Shown piece after piece: positions 36,195 to 47,700 of a DNA stretch of 64,000 bases (position 1 is the stretch's first letter; the number at the start of each line of letters is the position of its first letter). Location of the stretch: positions 1 through 64,000 of the forward strand of contig CAUEEP010000067.1 in assembly GCA_958450365.1 (NCBI GenBank), written 5' to 3'. The notes below the pieces were generated by a model, which did no database searches, was not told where the DNA came from, and saw only the letters and a program-made list of their open reading frames with translations. Both the position numbers and the translations under genes were made by a program. Source of the stretch: Mesorhabditis belari (Eukaryota > Nematoda > Chromadorea > Rhabditida > Rhabditidae).

Positions 36195-37425
36195 GATCTG
36201 AAAATGCAAGAACATTATCTAGAATGAATACAGAATTTAAATAAGCAAAAACGACAAAAAGCAGGTATTCCAAAGGAAATTGTCAAAAGAAATAAGCTCA
36301 AAGTTAAAGAAACCTTGATCTTGGGCAAAATGAGTACAATCTTATAATCTTAAGAAGTCTAGGTGTCAATTAAATCGAATAGTTAGTAACTAACTCCCTT
36401 ATCTAACACCTTTAGACTTATCAACCCTTTTCTAAAATGATTTGACACGAAACCCAAGACGAAGTAACAAGAAAATCGCGCAGATTCCAAAGGAAATTGT
36501 CAAAACAGATAAGCTCAAAGATCAGATTTGAGTTTTGGTGAAAAGGAATTGGTCAAGTTGAGTTTATACGGTCTGTGTGAACGAATTCAAAACGGTGGAG
36601 TAAAAGGAAAACGAGAAGAAAACGAAATAAAACCGTATTAGAATTTTAAACAACAAACTATGGGTAAACAATATAAAAAGGAGGGAACGAATGAGGGGAG
36701 AGAGTACTTTAAAAAGGCGCTACAAAAACATCATAGATTTTAGGAAGGGGAAGAAAACTTAACGGGACTCAGCATAAAAGGCACAAAAGCCACAAGGTTT
36801 CCATCATGAATGAAGGAAAATGAAAAGAATGGCAAAAGAGGGATTTTGAGCGGAGTACGGTAGCGCATCCACACTTTAGAAAGCGCGCTGCACCGCTAGT
36901 CCCTTAAAACCGGCCTTCAAAAGGAATCAAAATGAATTCCTAAAAAAATTCCAAACATGAAGATAAAAAATTGTAGCCCAAATACTGATTTTACTAGTTT
37001 ATCCCACATTGCACAACTTTTGATGACAGTATTTGACCAACTCGACAATCGATTCACCATTTTTTTTTCGCGGCTATTTTTCGGTGTCTCTGTGCGTGTC
37101 GGCATCGAGTTTGCTCTTTTGTTTTTTTTTCTATTTTTTCGAAAGGGCGAATCGAGATGGACGGGGTGGAAAAATCAACAAAAATTGTGAGAGGATGAGA
37201 GACTTTTTATACCCGATCATTTCGAGGGAAAGGTTTCGAAAATGGGAATGGAAAAGTGCTGTCATAGTAAACACATTGTAGTAAAATGTCACTAAGCCAG
37301 TGATTGATTGATTGAGTAGTGCTAAAAGTTAAGATATATAATATAAAATATAGATAAAATCGAATTTATTCTTTCTATCTGTTCATTATGGTAATCCTAA
37401 GATTAATCAAATTTTTCGATTAACT
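36195..37425. other. Upstream region of the ABC transporter
   Basis: AT-rich spacer with no recognisable gene. The minus-strand acceptor TTTTCAG ends at 36198, four bases before the ATG, so either the promoter lies beyond an untranslated exon or the message is trans-spliced. A duplicated phrase (TCCAAAGGAAATTGTCAAAA) occurs at about 36269 and 36487. Poly-T tracts occur near 37060-37140. Confidence 0.5.
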
Positions 37426-38130
37426 CCTGCAAAGCTTGCTCCTGCAAAGCTTGCTCCTGCAAAGCTTGCTCCTGCAAAGCTTGCTCCTGCAAAGCTTGCT
37501 CCTGTAAAGCTTGCTCCTGTAAAGCTTGCTCCTGTAAAGCTTGCTCCTGTAAAGCTTGCTCCTGTAAAGCTTGCTCCTGTAAAGCTTGCTCCTGTAAAGC
37601 TTGCTCCTGTAAAGCTTGCTCCTGTAAAGCTTGCTCCTGTAAAGCTTGCTCCTGTAAAGCTTGCTCCTGTAAAGCTTGCTCCTGTAAAGCTTGCTCCTGT
37701 AAAGCTTGCTCCTGTAAAGCTTGCTCCTGTAAAGCTTGCTCCTGTAAAGCTTGCTCCTGTAAAGCTTGCTCCTGTAAAGCTTGCTCCTGTAAAGCTTGCT
37801 CCTGTAAAGCTTGCTCCTGTAAAGCTTGCTCCTGTAAAGCTTGCTCCTGTAAAGCTTGCTCCTGTAAAGCTTGCTCCTGTAAAGCTTGCTCCTGTAAAGC
37901 TTGCTCCTGTAAAGCTTGCTCCTGTAAAGCTTGCTCCTGTAAAGCTTGCTCCTGTAAAGCTTGCTCCTGTAAAGCTTGCTCCTGTAAAGCTTGCTCCTGT
38001 AAAGCTTGCTCCTGTAAAGCTTGCTCCTGTAAAGCTTGCTCCTGTAAAGCTTGCTCCTGTAAAGCTTGCTCCTGTAAAGCTTGCTCCTGTAAAGCTTGCT
38101 CCTGTAAAGCTTGCTCCTGTAAAGCTTGCT
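37426..38130. repeat. Perfect 15-bp array, 47 units
   Basis: The unit CCTGTAAAGCTTGCT is repeated without any indel for 705 bp. The first five units have C in place of T at position 5 (CCTGC), and the other 42 are identical. Because 15 is divisible by three, the array gives an open frame of repeated KLYRS on the minus strand, which has no gene support. Each unit has a HindIII site. Confidence 0.97.
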
Positions 38131-38950
38131 AACAGATTTAGACAAGTTTACCTATCTGCTATTTTACTCAAATCTGTAAAACTCTAAGTCAAGAGAACAA
38201 AGCCATGCCAATTCTATGAGAATTTAAACCAGAGATGTGACATAAATTCAAAACCAATCAATCAATCAAACAATCAATAAATGTGAAGATTAAAGTTGTT
38301 TTTAAAAGACTTAAGTTCTTGAGTAAATTTGATTTTTGAAAGCTCAAGAGCTCGAGAGCTCAAGTCAAAACGGATCTAAAGAAATTTTTCCAAACATTCT
38401 CAAAGCTGAACCAGATTTTGGATAAACAAAACAAATCTATAAGATGCGAGTAACCACAGCCAAGTGTTATGCCCTATTATTTGAGCGGGGTGGGAAATCG
38501 TCTCTTTTAGCTTTCTTTTGCTCTTTTTGAGATGTGGAGAGTGGGGTGTCTGGGTGAGGGAGTGAGGGGGAAAGGATCAAGGATTTCTGAGAAACCGAGA
38601 GAAGATTTCGGCTAGAGACTACGGTCGGATGTCCAGCTCTTGGATTGTGACGGAACAAAGCTCAATGAAACAAATGGTAATGAAAGGTTTGAAATGATTC
38701 TGAAAACATACGAAATAAAAAACTACTATAGTCGTTTGAAAGTTTAAACTATTATAACCGTTCTTTGATCAATTGCTAGTCACATTAGTCACATTTAAAC
38801 GCAAGCCGGGTGTTTTGCTTATCAGTCAAGTTAGTGCCAAATAGAAATCGTAAATAAACGGAATGTTCTAGTATCTATCGCTATTACCGTACCAGAAGAA
38901 CAAAGAAAAAACGAAAAATGGGCTTTTCTAGCTGGATCTTTTGGGAGCAC
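38131..38950. other. Spacer without visible gene
   Basis: No ORF with family resemblance and no repeat array. Some short self-repeats occur (AAGCTCAAGAGCTCGAGAGC near 38340). Confidence 0.5.
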
Positions 38951-38953
38951 ATT

Positions 38954-39499
38954 GTCCCGGTGGCGCAGTCAGGAGCGCGCTCGTCTACGACCCGCACTAC
39001 ACGTCTACGGCCCGCACTACATGTCTACGACCCGCACTACATGTCTACGACCCGCACTACATGTCTACGACCCGCACTACATGTCTACGGCCCGCACTAC
39101 ACGTCTACGGCCCGCACTACACGTCTACGGCCCGCACTACATGTCTACGACCCGCACTACATGTCTACGACCCGCACTACATGTCTACGACCCGCACTAC
39201 ATGTCTACGACCCGCACTACATGTCTACGACCCGCACTACATGTCTACGGCCCGCACTACACGTCTACGGCCCGCACTACATGTCTACGACCCGCACTAC
39301 ATGTCTACGACCCGCACTACATGTCTACGACCCGCACTACATGTCTACGACCCGCACTACATGTCTACGACCCGCACTACATGTCTACGACCCGCACTAC
39401 ACGTCTACGGCCCGCACTACACGTCTACGGCCTGCACTACACGTTAGACGGTCCGCATTACACGTCTACGGCCCGCGGGTTCGACCCTCCGTAGTGCCA
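38954..39499 (+). pseudogene. tRNA-like relic with a 20-bp minisatellite between A box and B box
   Basis: The left end GTCCCGGTGGCGCAGTCAGG has a good A box (TGGCGCAGTCAGG) in the right place after a seven-base 5' half-stem. The right end has a good T-loop/B box (GGGTTCGACCCTCC) followed by GTAGTGCCA, the expected position of the 3' acceptor half and discriminator. Between them, about 38982-39474, some 24 units of CCCGCACTACATGTCTACGA (variant ACGTCTACGG) replace the anticodon arm and variable region. The acceptor stem pairs only partly (three Watson-Crick pairs and one wobble), so it is a tRNA pseudogene or tRNA-derived element rather than a working tRNA. The D-arm sequence is closest to elongator-Met-like tRNAs, from memory of the consensus only. 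Confidence 0.6.
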
Positions 39500-41389
39500 T
39501 GCCATCTCCACTTTCTAATTTTTAATTTTAATTGACACAACTACAATATATTCTAAGGTTTTCTAAAGAAGTTTGTCTTTATTGGTCAAAACACGGCTGA
39601 GAAAATGCGCAGACAGGCAGACAGACACTTTGATCGTTTGCTTGAAGCTTGAAGCCAAAAATTGACCGCAAAGCAGTCACAATTTAGTTTTCAATTCCAC
39701 GAAAATAAAACAATGCTCTTATCTTAACTTTTACTGTTAAAAATTAAAAGTTTTTGATATGAGAAAAACTTTATCCAAGCCTTGTACAGAGGATTCGTTC
39801 AGATTGCAAAGAGTCGATGATTATATAGGAAAAGTGTTTCGAAACTGCTCTCTCTGCCGAAAAAGCGATCATACATAAAGCGATTGTACATAAAACGACT
39901 CTATTTCGAAAATCTTCGCTAGCTTTAGATCAAGCAAACATAAACCACAATCTAATGATGAAAAAAGAAAAAATGAAAATCAAATCATCTCAAAAACAAG
40001 GTTTGAGATGCAAAGTAAGTAAGTAAGTAAGTAAATAAGTAAATAAGTAAGTAAGTAAGTAAGTAATTAAATAAATAAGTAAGCAAGTAAGCAAGCAAGC
40101 AAATAAGACAGTAAGTAAGTAAATAAGTAAGCAAGTAAGCAAGTAAGCAAGTAAGCAAGTAAGCAAGTAAGTAAGTAAGTAAGACAGTAAGTAAGTAAGT
40201 AAGCAAGTAAGCAAGTAAGCAAGTAATTAAGTAAGTAAGACTTATAAAGACAATTTGTCATCAAAAGATGACTCAAAACAAGTAATTAGTTCTAATATGA
40301 AAATTGAAACATTGTGAATCCTATGGGAGCTGAAGATTTTCGGGATTTCACCTTGTGAACAACCAACTGACATCAGAGTTCATTGGAACAACTTTTTGCC
40401 ACTTTTTGCCCTCTTTTTGGCCGCCATTGAGCTCAATTTCAGAGCTATTTCTTTTTCTGGGCATTGACGTATCTAAACATAAGGTTTGCATTCTTTTGAT
40501 TCAAATTGAAGTCGATAATCAAAGATTTTTTTATAGTTTTATTGATTCAAGTCGATTCGACCATAAAAATGTGAGTAAACATTGATCGAAAGAGATTTAT
40601 AATGGCTATAAACTATACAAATATTTCGTAAAGTTTCATTTTTCTATTATTGTTTTTTTTCTTTGGTAAATGAAATAAATAGTGGGTTGATTGAGGGAAT
40701 AAAAGAGCTAAATGGGTAAACTTTTGAAAGGGTCGAGTTGGGAAAGATTGGAAAAGGAAAAGAAAAGTTTTCTTTATGAAAAGTTTAAAGTTGAACGATA
40801 AAACGTGTTTATTTATGCAAACAATTTAATTTGAAAAATTGATAATCTAACTGTTGATATTTACTATCCGGTTTAGGGTTTTTCCAATCGAGAGTAGAAG
40901 CTGTAAGCCGAGCCAAGCCAGGACCCGGGTCCAACACCGATTTGCGAACTATGGCTTGCAACTTACAAATCAACGGCTTGCAACTTACAAACCAACGGCT
41001 TGCAACTACGTGACTTGCAACTTCCAAATCATGACATTACAGCTTACGAAAATCAAATTAGTTTTGCTTGATTTTTCTTCTAGCTTAAAATACTATCGTT
41101 TTCCCGTTACGTTACCTGCTAAGAGTAGCCCTTGAGGCGTTGTAAGGGTTTACATTGAGAGGTGTCGTAAGTGGTGATGAAATGGTGTCATAAGGAGTTA
41201 TGACAGTTTCGTAAGTAGTGGTGAAACAAGGCTCAGCTCTGAGAAATTGTCATTGGAATCTGATTCGGTTATATCCAGACTCTTGACTTGACTAGCTTGA
41301 CTAGCTTCTGGCTAACCCACGGACTTTTTGTGAACTAGATTAGCCCAATTCACTTATAAAGGCAAAACAGGCGAACTTTTGATCTGATC
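39500..41389. other. Spacer with a GTAA-type microsatellite
   Basis: Between about 40011 and 40236 a tetranucleotide array of GTAA/GCAA/ATAA units forms long leucine-rich open frames on the minus strand that are artefacts. Near 40947-41010 a 21-bp phrase (GGCTTGCAACTTACAAA) is repeated three to four times. No gene is visible. Confidence 0.6.
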
Positions 41390-41575
41390 TAGAGGTCTGA
41401 TCTGATCTAGAGGTCTGATCTGATCTAGAGGTCTGATCTGATCTAGAGGTCTGATCTGATCTAGAGGTCTGATCTGATCTAGAGGTCTGATCTGATCTAG
41501 AGGTCTGATCTGATCTAGAGGTCTGATCTGATCTAGAGGTCTGATCTGATCTAGAGGTCTGATCTGATCTAGAGG
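41390..41575. repeat. 18-bp tandem array
   Basis: About ten units of GAGGTCTGATCTGATCTA, almost perfect. The minus-strand frame (LDQIRP repeats) is a by-product of a unit length divisible by three. Confidence 0.92.
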
Positions 41576-42292
41576 ATTATAGCCTTTGAAAATTAGAAGT
41601 TTTAATGTCGAAAACATTGCGCAGTTGGTTGATAGCTCGCTTGCTCCTGGTTCGTTTCCTGGACTGTGCACGACGAAAGAAAATAACAATATTGTTATGA
41701 AGAGCTTTATTCAATACTTTATTCAATAGCTTTATTCAATACACAATAAATCTAATGACAGTGGCTCGAAATATGAAAAGTGCTTATCTCTTTCTTTGCT
41801 AGCTGATAGAAAAGAACATCATAGATATAAAATAAAGATTATAAAATAATTCAATTCTAAAAGCCGTGAATGTTGGCTGTTTAAATGTGACAAGAAAAAG
41901 CGCATAACAAAAAGAACATTTCTGCACATTGCAACTGTTACAAGGGTCATTTATAGCCCTTTTCCCTGAAAAATGAACTTAGAATTTGAATATTATTGAC
42001 CAGTGATTCAGAGCAGAAACAGCACAAAACATAAATGTGAGCTGTTTCGAGATTGAAGCGATTGATTAGCATTTGGGTGACATTGCAACAAAGTTGAATC
42101 ATAAAAAAAAACAATAAAAAATAGAAAGTAGGACTTTAAACAAAAAGTGCTAGCTGAAATTTGTATTTGTAAGTTAAATTTGTATGGAAAAAATAGCATA
42201 ATCAAAGAAATGACCTCAATTGTTGCCTATTATCTTCATTCATTCATCTATCGACATTTCCATTCGGTTCGACGATCTCCTCTTTTCCGATA

Positions 42293-42955
42293 AGACAAAA
42301 GCTGTTACAGTAGACAAAAGCTGTTACAATAGCATGTTACAGTAGACAAAAGCTGTTAGAGTAGCCTGTTACAATAGATAAAAGCTGTTAGAGTAGCCTG
42401 TTACAATAGACAAAAGCTGTTAGAGTAGCCTGTTACAATTGACAAAAGCTGTTAGAGTAGCCTGTTACAATAGACAAAAGCTGTTAGAGTAGCCTGTTAC
42501 AATAGATAAAAGCTGTTAGAGTAGCTTGTTACAATAGACAAAAGCTGTTAGAGTAGCCTGTTACAATTGACAAAAGCTGTTACAGTAGCCTGTTACAATA
42601 GATAAAAGCTGTTAGAGTAGCTTGTTACAATAGACAAAAGCTGTTAGAGTAGCCTGTTACAATAGATAAAAGCTGTTAGAGTAGCTTGTTACAATAGACA
42701 AAAGCTGTTAGAGTAGCCTGTTACAATTGACAAAAGCTGTTAGAGTAGCCTGTTACAATAGACAAAAGCTGTTAGAGTAGCCTGTTACAATAGATAAAAG
42801 CTGTTAGAGTAGCTTGTTACAATAGACAAAAGCTGTTAGAGTAGCCTGTTACAATTGACAAAAGCTGTTAGAGTAGCCTGTTACAATAGACAAAAGCTGT
42901 TAGAGTAGCCTGTTACAATTGACAAAAGCTGTTACAGTAGCCTGTTGCAGTAGCC
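42293..42955. repeat. About 30-bp minisatellite with higher-order variants
   Basis: Some 20 units of AGACAAAAGCTGTTAGAGTA plus GCCTGTTACAAT differ at fixed sites (GACAAA/GATAAA, AATAG/AATTG, GCC/GCT). The variants recur in blocks, suggesting amplification of multi-unit segments. Confidence 0.9.
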
Positions 42956-42984
42956 AAGCTACAACCAGTACCGCATTGAGCAAC

Positions 42985-43075
42985 AGATATGTCAAATTTC
43001 AATTCCAGGCCGCTCTGCCGCATGTGGTCTTCTCCAGTCTAATGTTGCACTACTCTACTGTTTCCTTGATTTCAT
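42985..43075 (+). pseudogene. Fragment of the Mpv17-family gene, exon 3 start, in opposite orientation
   Basis: GATATGTCAAATTTCAATTCC, AGGCCGCTCTGCCGCATGTG and CTAATGTTGCACTACTCTAC match the acceptor and first 70 bases of exon 3 of the Mpv17-family gene (46311 downward), including upstream intron bases, with several substitutions and a small indel. There are no neighbouring exons. It starts immediately after the minisatellite at 42293-42955. Confidence 0.75.
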
Positions 43076-43405
43076 TAAAGTTCTATTAGTTCTATTATTA
43101 AAGTTCTATTAGTTCTATTCAGATTATTCAAAAACATTGATTCAGTAAAAAGCTTGAGCCCCGTCAAGGACGGCCAAAAACGTCATTGCTCCTTGTCAGC
43201 CTCATTTCTCGTTGTAGAGTTACTTTGAGCAGCTAATTTTTTTGTTCATCAATATTCATGATGAGATCTATCGAATGAGGTATCACTCATCCCAAACCGT
43301 CGCCTTAACGTTGAACCATTCCCTTGCTAGATGAGTGAATGAAATTGAAACAAATTCAAAGAGTTAAGAACTGCAAACACCTCGACCAGTTGATCTTTCA
43401 TTTTA

Positions 43406-44659
43406 TTAGGTTGTCCAGTTATAAATGCGCGTTTTTAAGATAACAACTCTTTATTTCAAAACCAACAGTTTAACAGCTCAATCAACAATATATTCACCAT
43501 TTGTTAACATTATTTGTTTCCATCTTCCATGCAAAGAATGAATTCCCTCCGCGTAAAAATTGGCTTGTTTTGAGGCAAAGAAGTCGGCTATCCATTTTTC
43601 GACCTCTTGAACTTCTTTGAACTTGTTTCCGGCCAAGTGGCTTCGCATTGAGCGAAATAAATGGTAATCCGAAGGAGAAATATCCGGAGAATATGGCGGA
43701 TGCGGGAGAGTTTCCCAGCCCAACTCTTCGAGTTTTTCCTGAACAATCTTTGCAACGTGTGGACGGGGCGTTATCTTGAATGAACTTTATGTTTGAAGGA
43801 TCAAGGCCTTTTTGTAGCAATACATTGTTCACTCGTTCCAATTGTTGTGCATACGTTTCACCCGTGATTGTTTGCCCAGGTTTAAGCAGCTCAAAATGCC
43901 CAATGCCTTGGGAATTCCACCAGACAGTAGGCATTACTTTCTTGTCAAGGAAGTCGGGTTTTGGTGTTGGTATTGGCTCCACACCAGGTTCTAGCCTTTG
44001 CCGTTTTCGTGTAGAATTATCATATTGAATCCATTTTTCATCGCAAGTAAGGATTTCATCGTAAAACCCAGTATTTTTTTTGGCAAACGAAGAAGAATAC
44101 CCGCCATAGTGACACGAGTAGCTTTATTGGCATTGCTGAGAAGATGAGGACCCATTTCCCTTGTCGGCTTGTTTTCCCCAATTGATTTAAATGCTCGGAA
44201 ATGGTTTGAGGGCTTACTCTAAAGATTTCTGCAAGTTCATGCGTCGTTTGTCGAGGATCTATTTCTATCGCCTGCTTCAGTAGTGCATTATCGATCGCAG
44301 GAGGTCGTCGTTGGTGGTCTTCGTCTTCCAAAGATTCATTTCCTTCTCGAAATCGTTGAAACCATCGGCGACCGAAATAGCATCTTCGCCAAATACTTTG
44401 CAGAGATCTCGATGGGATTCAACGGCATTTTTGCCCAATTTGAAGTCATAACAAAGACTGGCACGATGACGAAACTTCGTCTCGGCCATTTAAACACGGA
44501 AATTAAATCAAAAATGAATTAGTTTAACGTCAAAAACACGAAAAGTTGTAATAAATAAGAAATCTTGAACAACATATAGAGAATAGGGTTTGATAAAATT
44601 GTATAGCCCTAAGGTAAGCTGTTCAAGAGCAGGCGCGCATTCATAACTGGACAACCTAA
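43406..44659 (-). mobile_element. Mariner element, full length but with a frameshifted transposase
   Basis: Terminal inverted repeats TTAGGTTGTCCAGTTATAAATG (left) and TTAGGTTGTCCAGTTATGAATG (right, in reverse) are flanked by a TA duplication. The total of 1254 bp is normal for mariner. The minus strand encodes a transposase from ATG at 44489 (MAETKFRHRASLCYDF), with the helix-turn-helix region (HELAEIFRVSPQTISEHLNQ), DEKWIQYDN, a DNA-strand-transfer Asp in FIQDNAP, and SPDISPSDYHLFRSM near the end, stopping at 43478. The reading frame breaks at about 44370, after the helix-turn-helix and at about 43770, so no active enzyme is expected. It lies just downstream of the Mpv17-family gene. Confidence 0.93.
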
Positions 44660-44734
44660 TAGTACCGTCCTGTACTGTATTTTAGTACCGTCCTGTACAA
44701 ATGTACAAAAATTCTAATTTTATTTCAAATTCAA

Positions 44735-47700
44735 TCATTTCAAGCCGATTTCTTTGTTGTGTTTGATGTAGGAGATCACAATGTTGTACATCAATTGCAC
44801 CATATTCGTGTAAACGACTCGGAAAGTTGGCGGGAGAAACCAAAAGTTGATGAATTGAAACGGTGGCCAAGTGAGGCAGTCCAACTGAAATAAGGCCTGA
44901 ATTTTCAAATCAAATACGCTAAATCCCAGTGATTTGCTTCAATTTTACAATCTACCGAAATGAAATCTTTTGAAAATGAAATGAAATGAAAATGAAATGA
45001 AGAGCTTTACGAGTTTTTCATTGAGTAATGCTAATGGTAGTGATCACTTTAAGTAAGCTCAGCTTTAAGCTCATTTGCTCATTTTGCTCAGGTGTAATGC
45101 TAATGCTTTGAGTAATGATTTGAGTAATGGTTTAAGTAATGCTTTAAGTAATGCACTAAGTAATGCACTAAGTAATGGTTTAAGTAATGTACTAAGTAAT
45201 GCTTTAGGTAATGCTTTAAGTAATGGTTTAAGTAATGCTTTGAGTAATTCTTTGAGTAATGCTTTAAGTAATGCTTTAAGTAATGCCTTAGGTAATTCAC
45301 TAAGTAATGCTTTAAGTAATGCTTTAAGTAGTGCTTTAAGTAATGCACTAAGTAATGGTTTAAGTAATGTACTAAGTAATGGTTTAAGTAATGCTTTAAG
45401 TAATGGTTTAAGTAATGCTTTGAGTAATGGTTTAAATAATGCTTTAAGTAATGCTTTAAGTAATGCTTTAAGTAATGCTTTAGGTAATGCACTAAGTAAT
45501 GCTTTAGGTAATGCTTTAAGTAGTGCTTTAAGCAATGCTCATTCCGACCTACTATAGTTCCAGAACTATGGCACTTTTATCTTACCATAAAAATGTGCAA
45601 AAATTTTCGCCGATATTCGGCTAAACCATCACGTAGCGTGTGCCCCTCCATCATGCCGACACCTGAATTTGAAATTGTTCAACTCGAATCCTTTAGTGGA
45701 TTTATGCTCAAAGTGAAATGCAGTACTTTTCAATCAATGACATCAATTTCAAATCAATGACACCAATCCAATGATACCAATCAATGACACCAATCAATGA
45801 CACCAATCAATGACACCAATCAATGACACCAATCAATGACACCAATCAATGACACCAATCAATGACACCAATCAATGACACCAATCAATGGCACCAATCC
45901 AATGATACCAATTAATGACACCAATCAATGACACCAATCAATGACACCAATCAATGACATCAATCAATGACACCAATCAATGACACCAATCAATGGCACC
46001 AATTAATGACACCAATCAATGACACCAATCAATGACACCAATCAATGACATCAATCAATGACACCAATCAATGACACCAATCAATGACACCAATCAATGT
46101 TACCATTCAATGACATCAATCAATGACACCAATCAATGACACCTACCACAAATCGTTGTCATTGTAAACAATGGTGCCGACGAGACATCCATCATACATT
46201 TCTGCAACACCACTGCTAGCTTTGGTCCTCGAAATTTGACATGGAAATCCATGAAACGGTAGAGGTAGTGCAACATTGGACCCTGAAGGAGACCACATGC
46301 GGCAAAACGGCCTGGAATTATAGTTTGACATATATCTGCTGCCGTAATACGGTATCTGGAATGGACATGAGAAATCGGGGCGGTTGAATCGGGGCGGTGA
46401 AATCGGGGTGAAATCGGGCGACAATATTTTGGCCAAAAGTTTTTACCGAAAAAAGTTATTGATCAATTTCTTTTTGCATTATATAAAGCATCTTATGGGC
46501 TACATTTCGACATGTAAAAAATAGCAAAATCTCCTGTGGATGACGAAAAAAAATACGTTTTACCCGTCGCCCCGACCCGAAGATGCTTTCGGATCGGGGC
46601 GACGGGTCAAACAGGCTTTTCTCGTTCAATTCAAAAAGACATTGAGAAGTCTTAGAGATCAAAATGTAGACCATAAGAGGCTCTATTCAATGCAAAAATA
46701 ATTAGAACAATAACTTGTTTTGGTAAAACAAAATATCGTTGCCCCAAACCGCCCCGATTTCATCCCGATTTCATCCCGATTTCCCATGTCTAATCTGAAC
46801 TAGACTTGCCTATCGATATCTATTCTTACTATTATCATCTATACTGAAAAATCAGTCCTTTCAGCCTTTCAGCCTTTCAGCCTTTCAGCCAACCAGCAGA
46901 ACCAGACTAGTCTAGCCTAATCAGGACTGGGCTGCACTATGTATGACATTCATCAGAACCAAGGAGTGGTACCACTTCTTGCCATCTTGTCAAAATGGAA
47001 TCATCTTGCATCTGGTGTATAGTTCCACTGACTTTAGCTATGACTTCTTCTTCTTACCATTCTTCGCCTTTTCCAGTAAACCGGGTAAAAATGTCTTCGA
47101 CAAGCAGATCGACTTTAGTCCTAGACCTAGACCTAGAAAGTCCTAGACTACCTAGACGTTTTAAAGTCTAGGTAGTCTAGGACTCTAGAAGTCTAGGACT
47201 CTAGAAGTCTAGGACTCTAGAAGTCTAGGACTCTAGAAGTCTAGGACTCTAGAAGTCTAGGACTCTAAAAGAGTCCAACCCCAGCCTCTACTAAGCATCA
47301 TTAAACCCACATAAGGAAATTAGCTTTGTTTTCTGCCCAGAATTAGTCCTTCTTGGCCGCAATTTGTGGATTTCGACTTCTACTTTTTCGTTAAGGGTGA
47401 CGCAAAGGGGAATGGGTGGGTGGTGGTTGATTTCCCCGGGGAAAGACCCCCTTCTGCTAATCTATCTAATTGAGTGCTTCTTTCAAGTGAAGAAAAAGAA
47501 GATCTTTGAAAAAAAAAAAGACAAAAAGTGATGCTTTGTACTTAAAAGGAACTCTCTTGAAAGGAAAAGGGTGTCCTCAAAATAATTCGATGAGATCACG
47601 CGATTTTGCTTTTTCTGTAAAACGAATCGATGAAAGAGTGGGAATTGTGATGCCTGAAGTTTTTGGGCTTTCAAGAATGAAGCTAAATGTTTTAAATGAT

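Noticed and set aside
37420..38145. 241-residue minus-strand ORF of KLYRS repeats
   Set aside because: It follows automatically from a 15-bp perfect array (15 is divisible by three). It has no splice context, signal peptide or flanking coding sequence.
38918..39535. Three overlapping + strand ORFs of 168-205 residues
   Set aside because: All come from the 20-bp minisatellite inside the tRNA-like relic. A 20-bp unit is open in three frames at once.
45071..45557. ORFs rich in ALSN (+) and LLKA (-)
   Set aside because: They lie wholly in a 12-bp array within an intron of the Mpv17-family gene.
46143..46436. 97-residue minus-strand ORF covering Mpv17-family exon 3
   Set aside because: It is in the wrong frame. 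The phase-correct reading from the acceptor at 46311 gives the family sequence.
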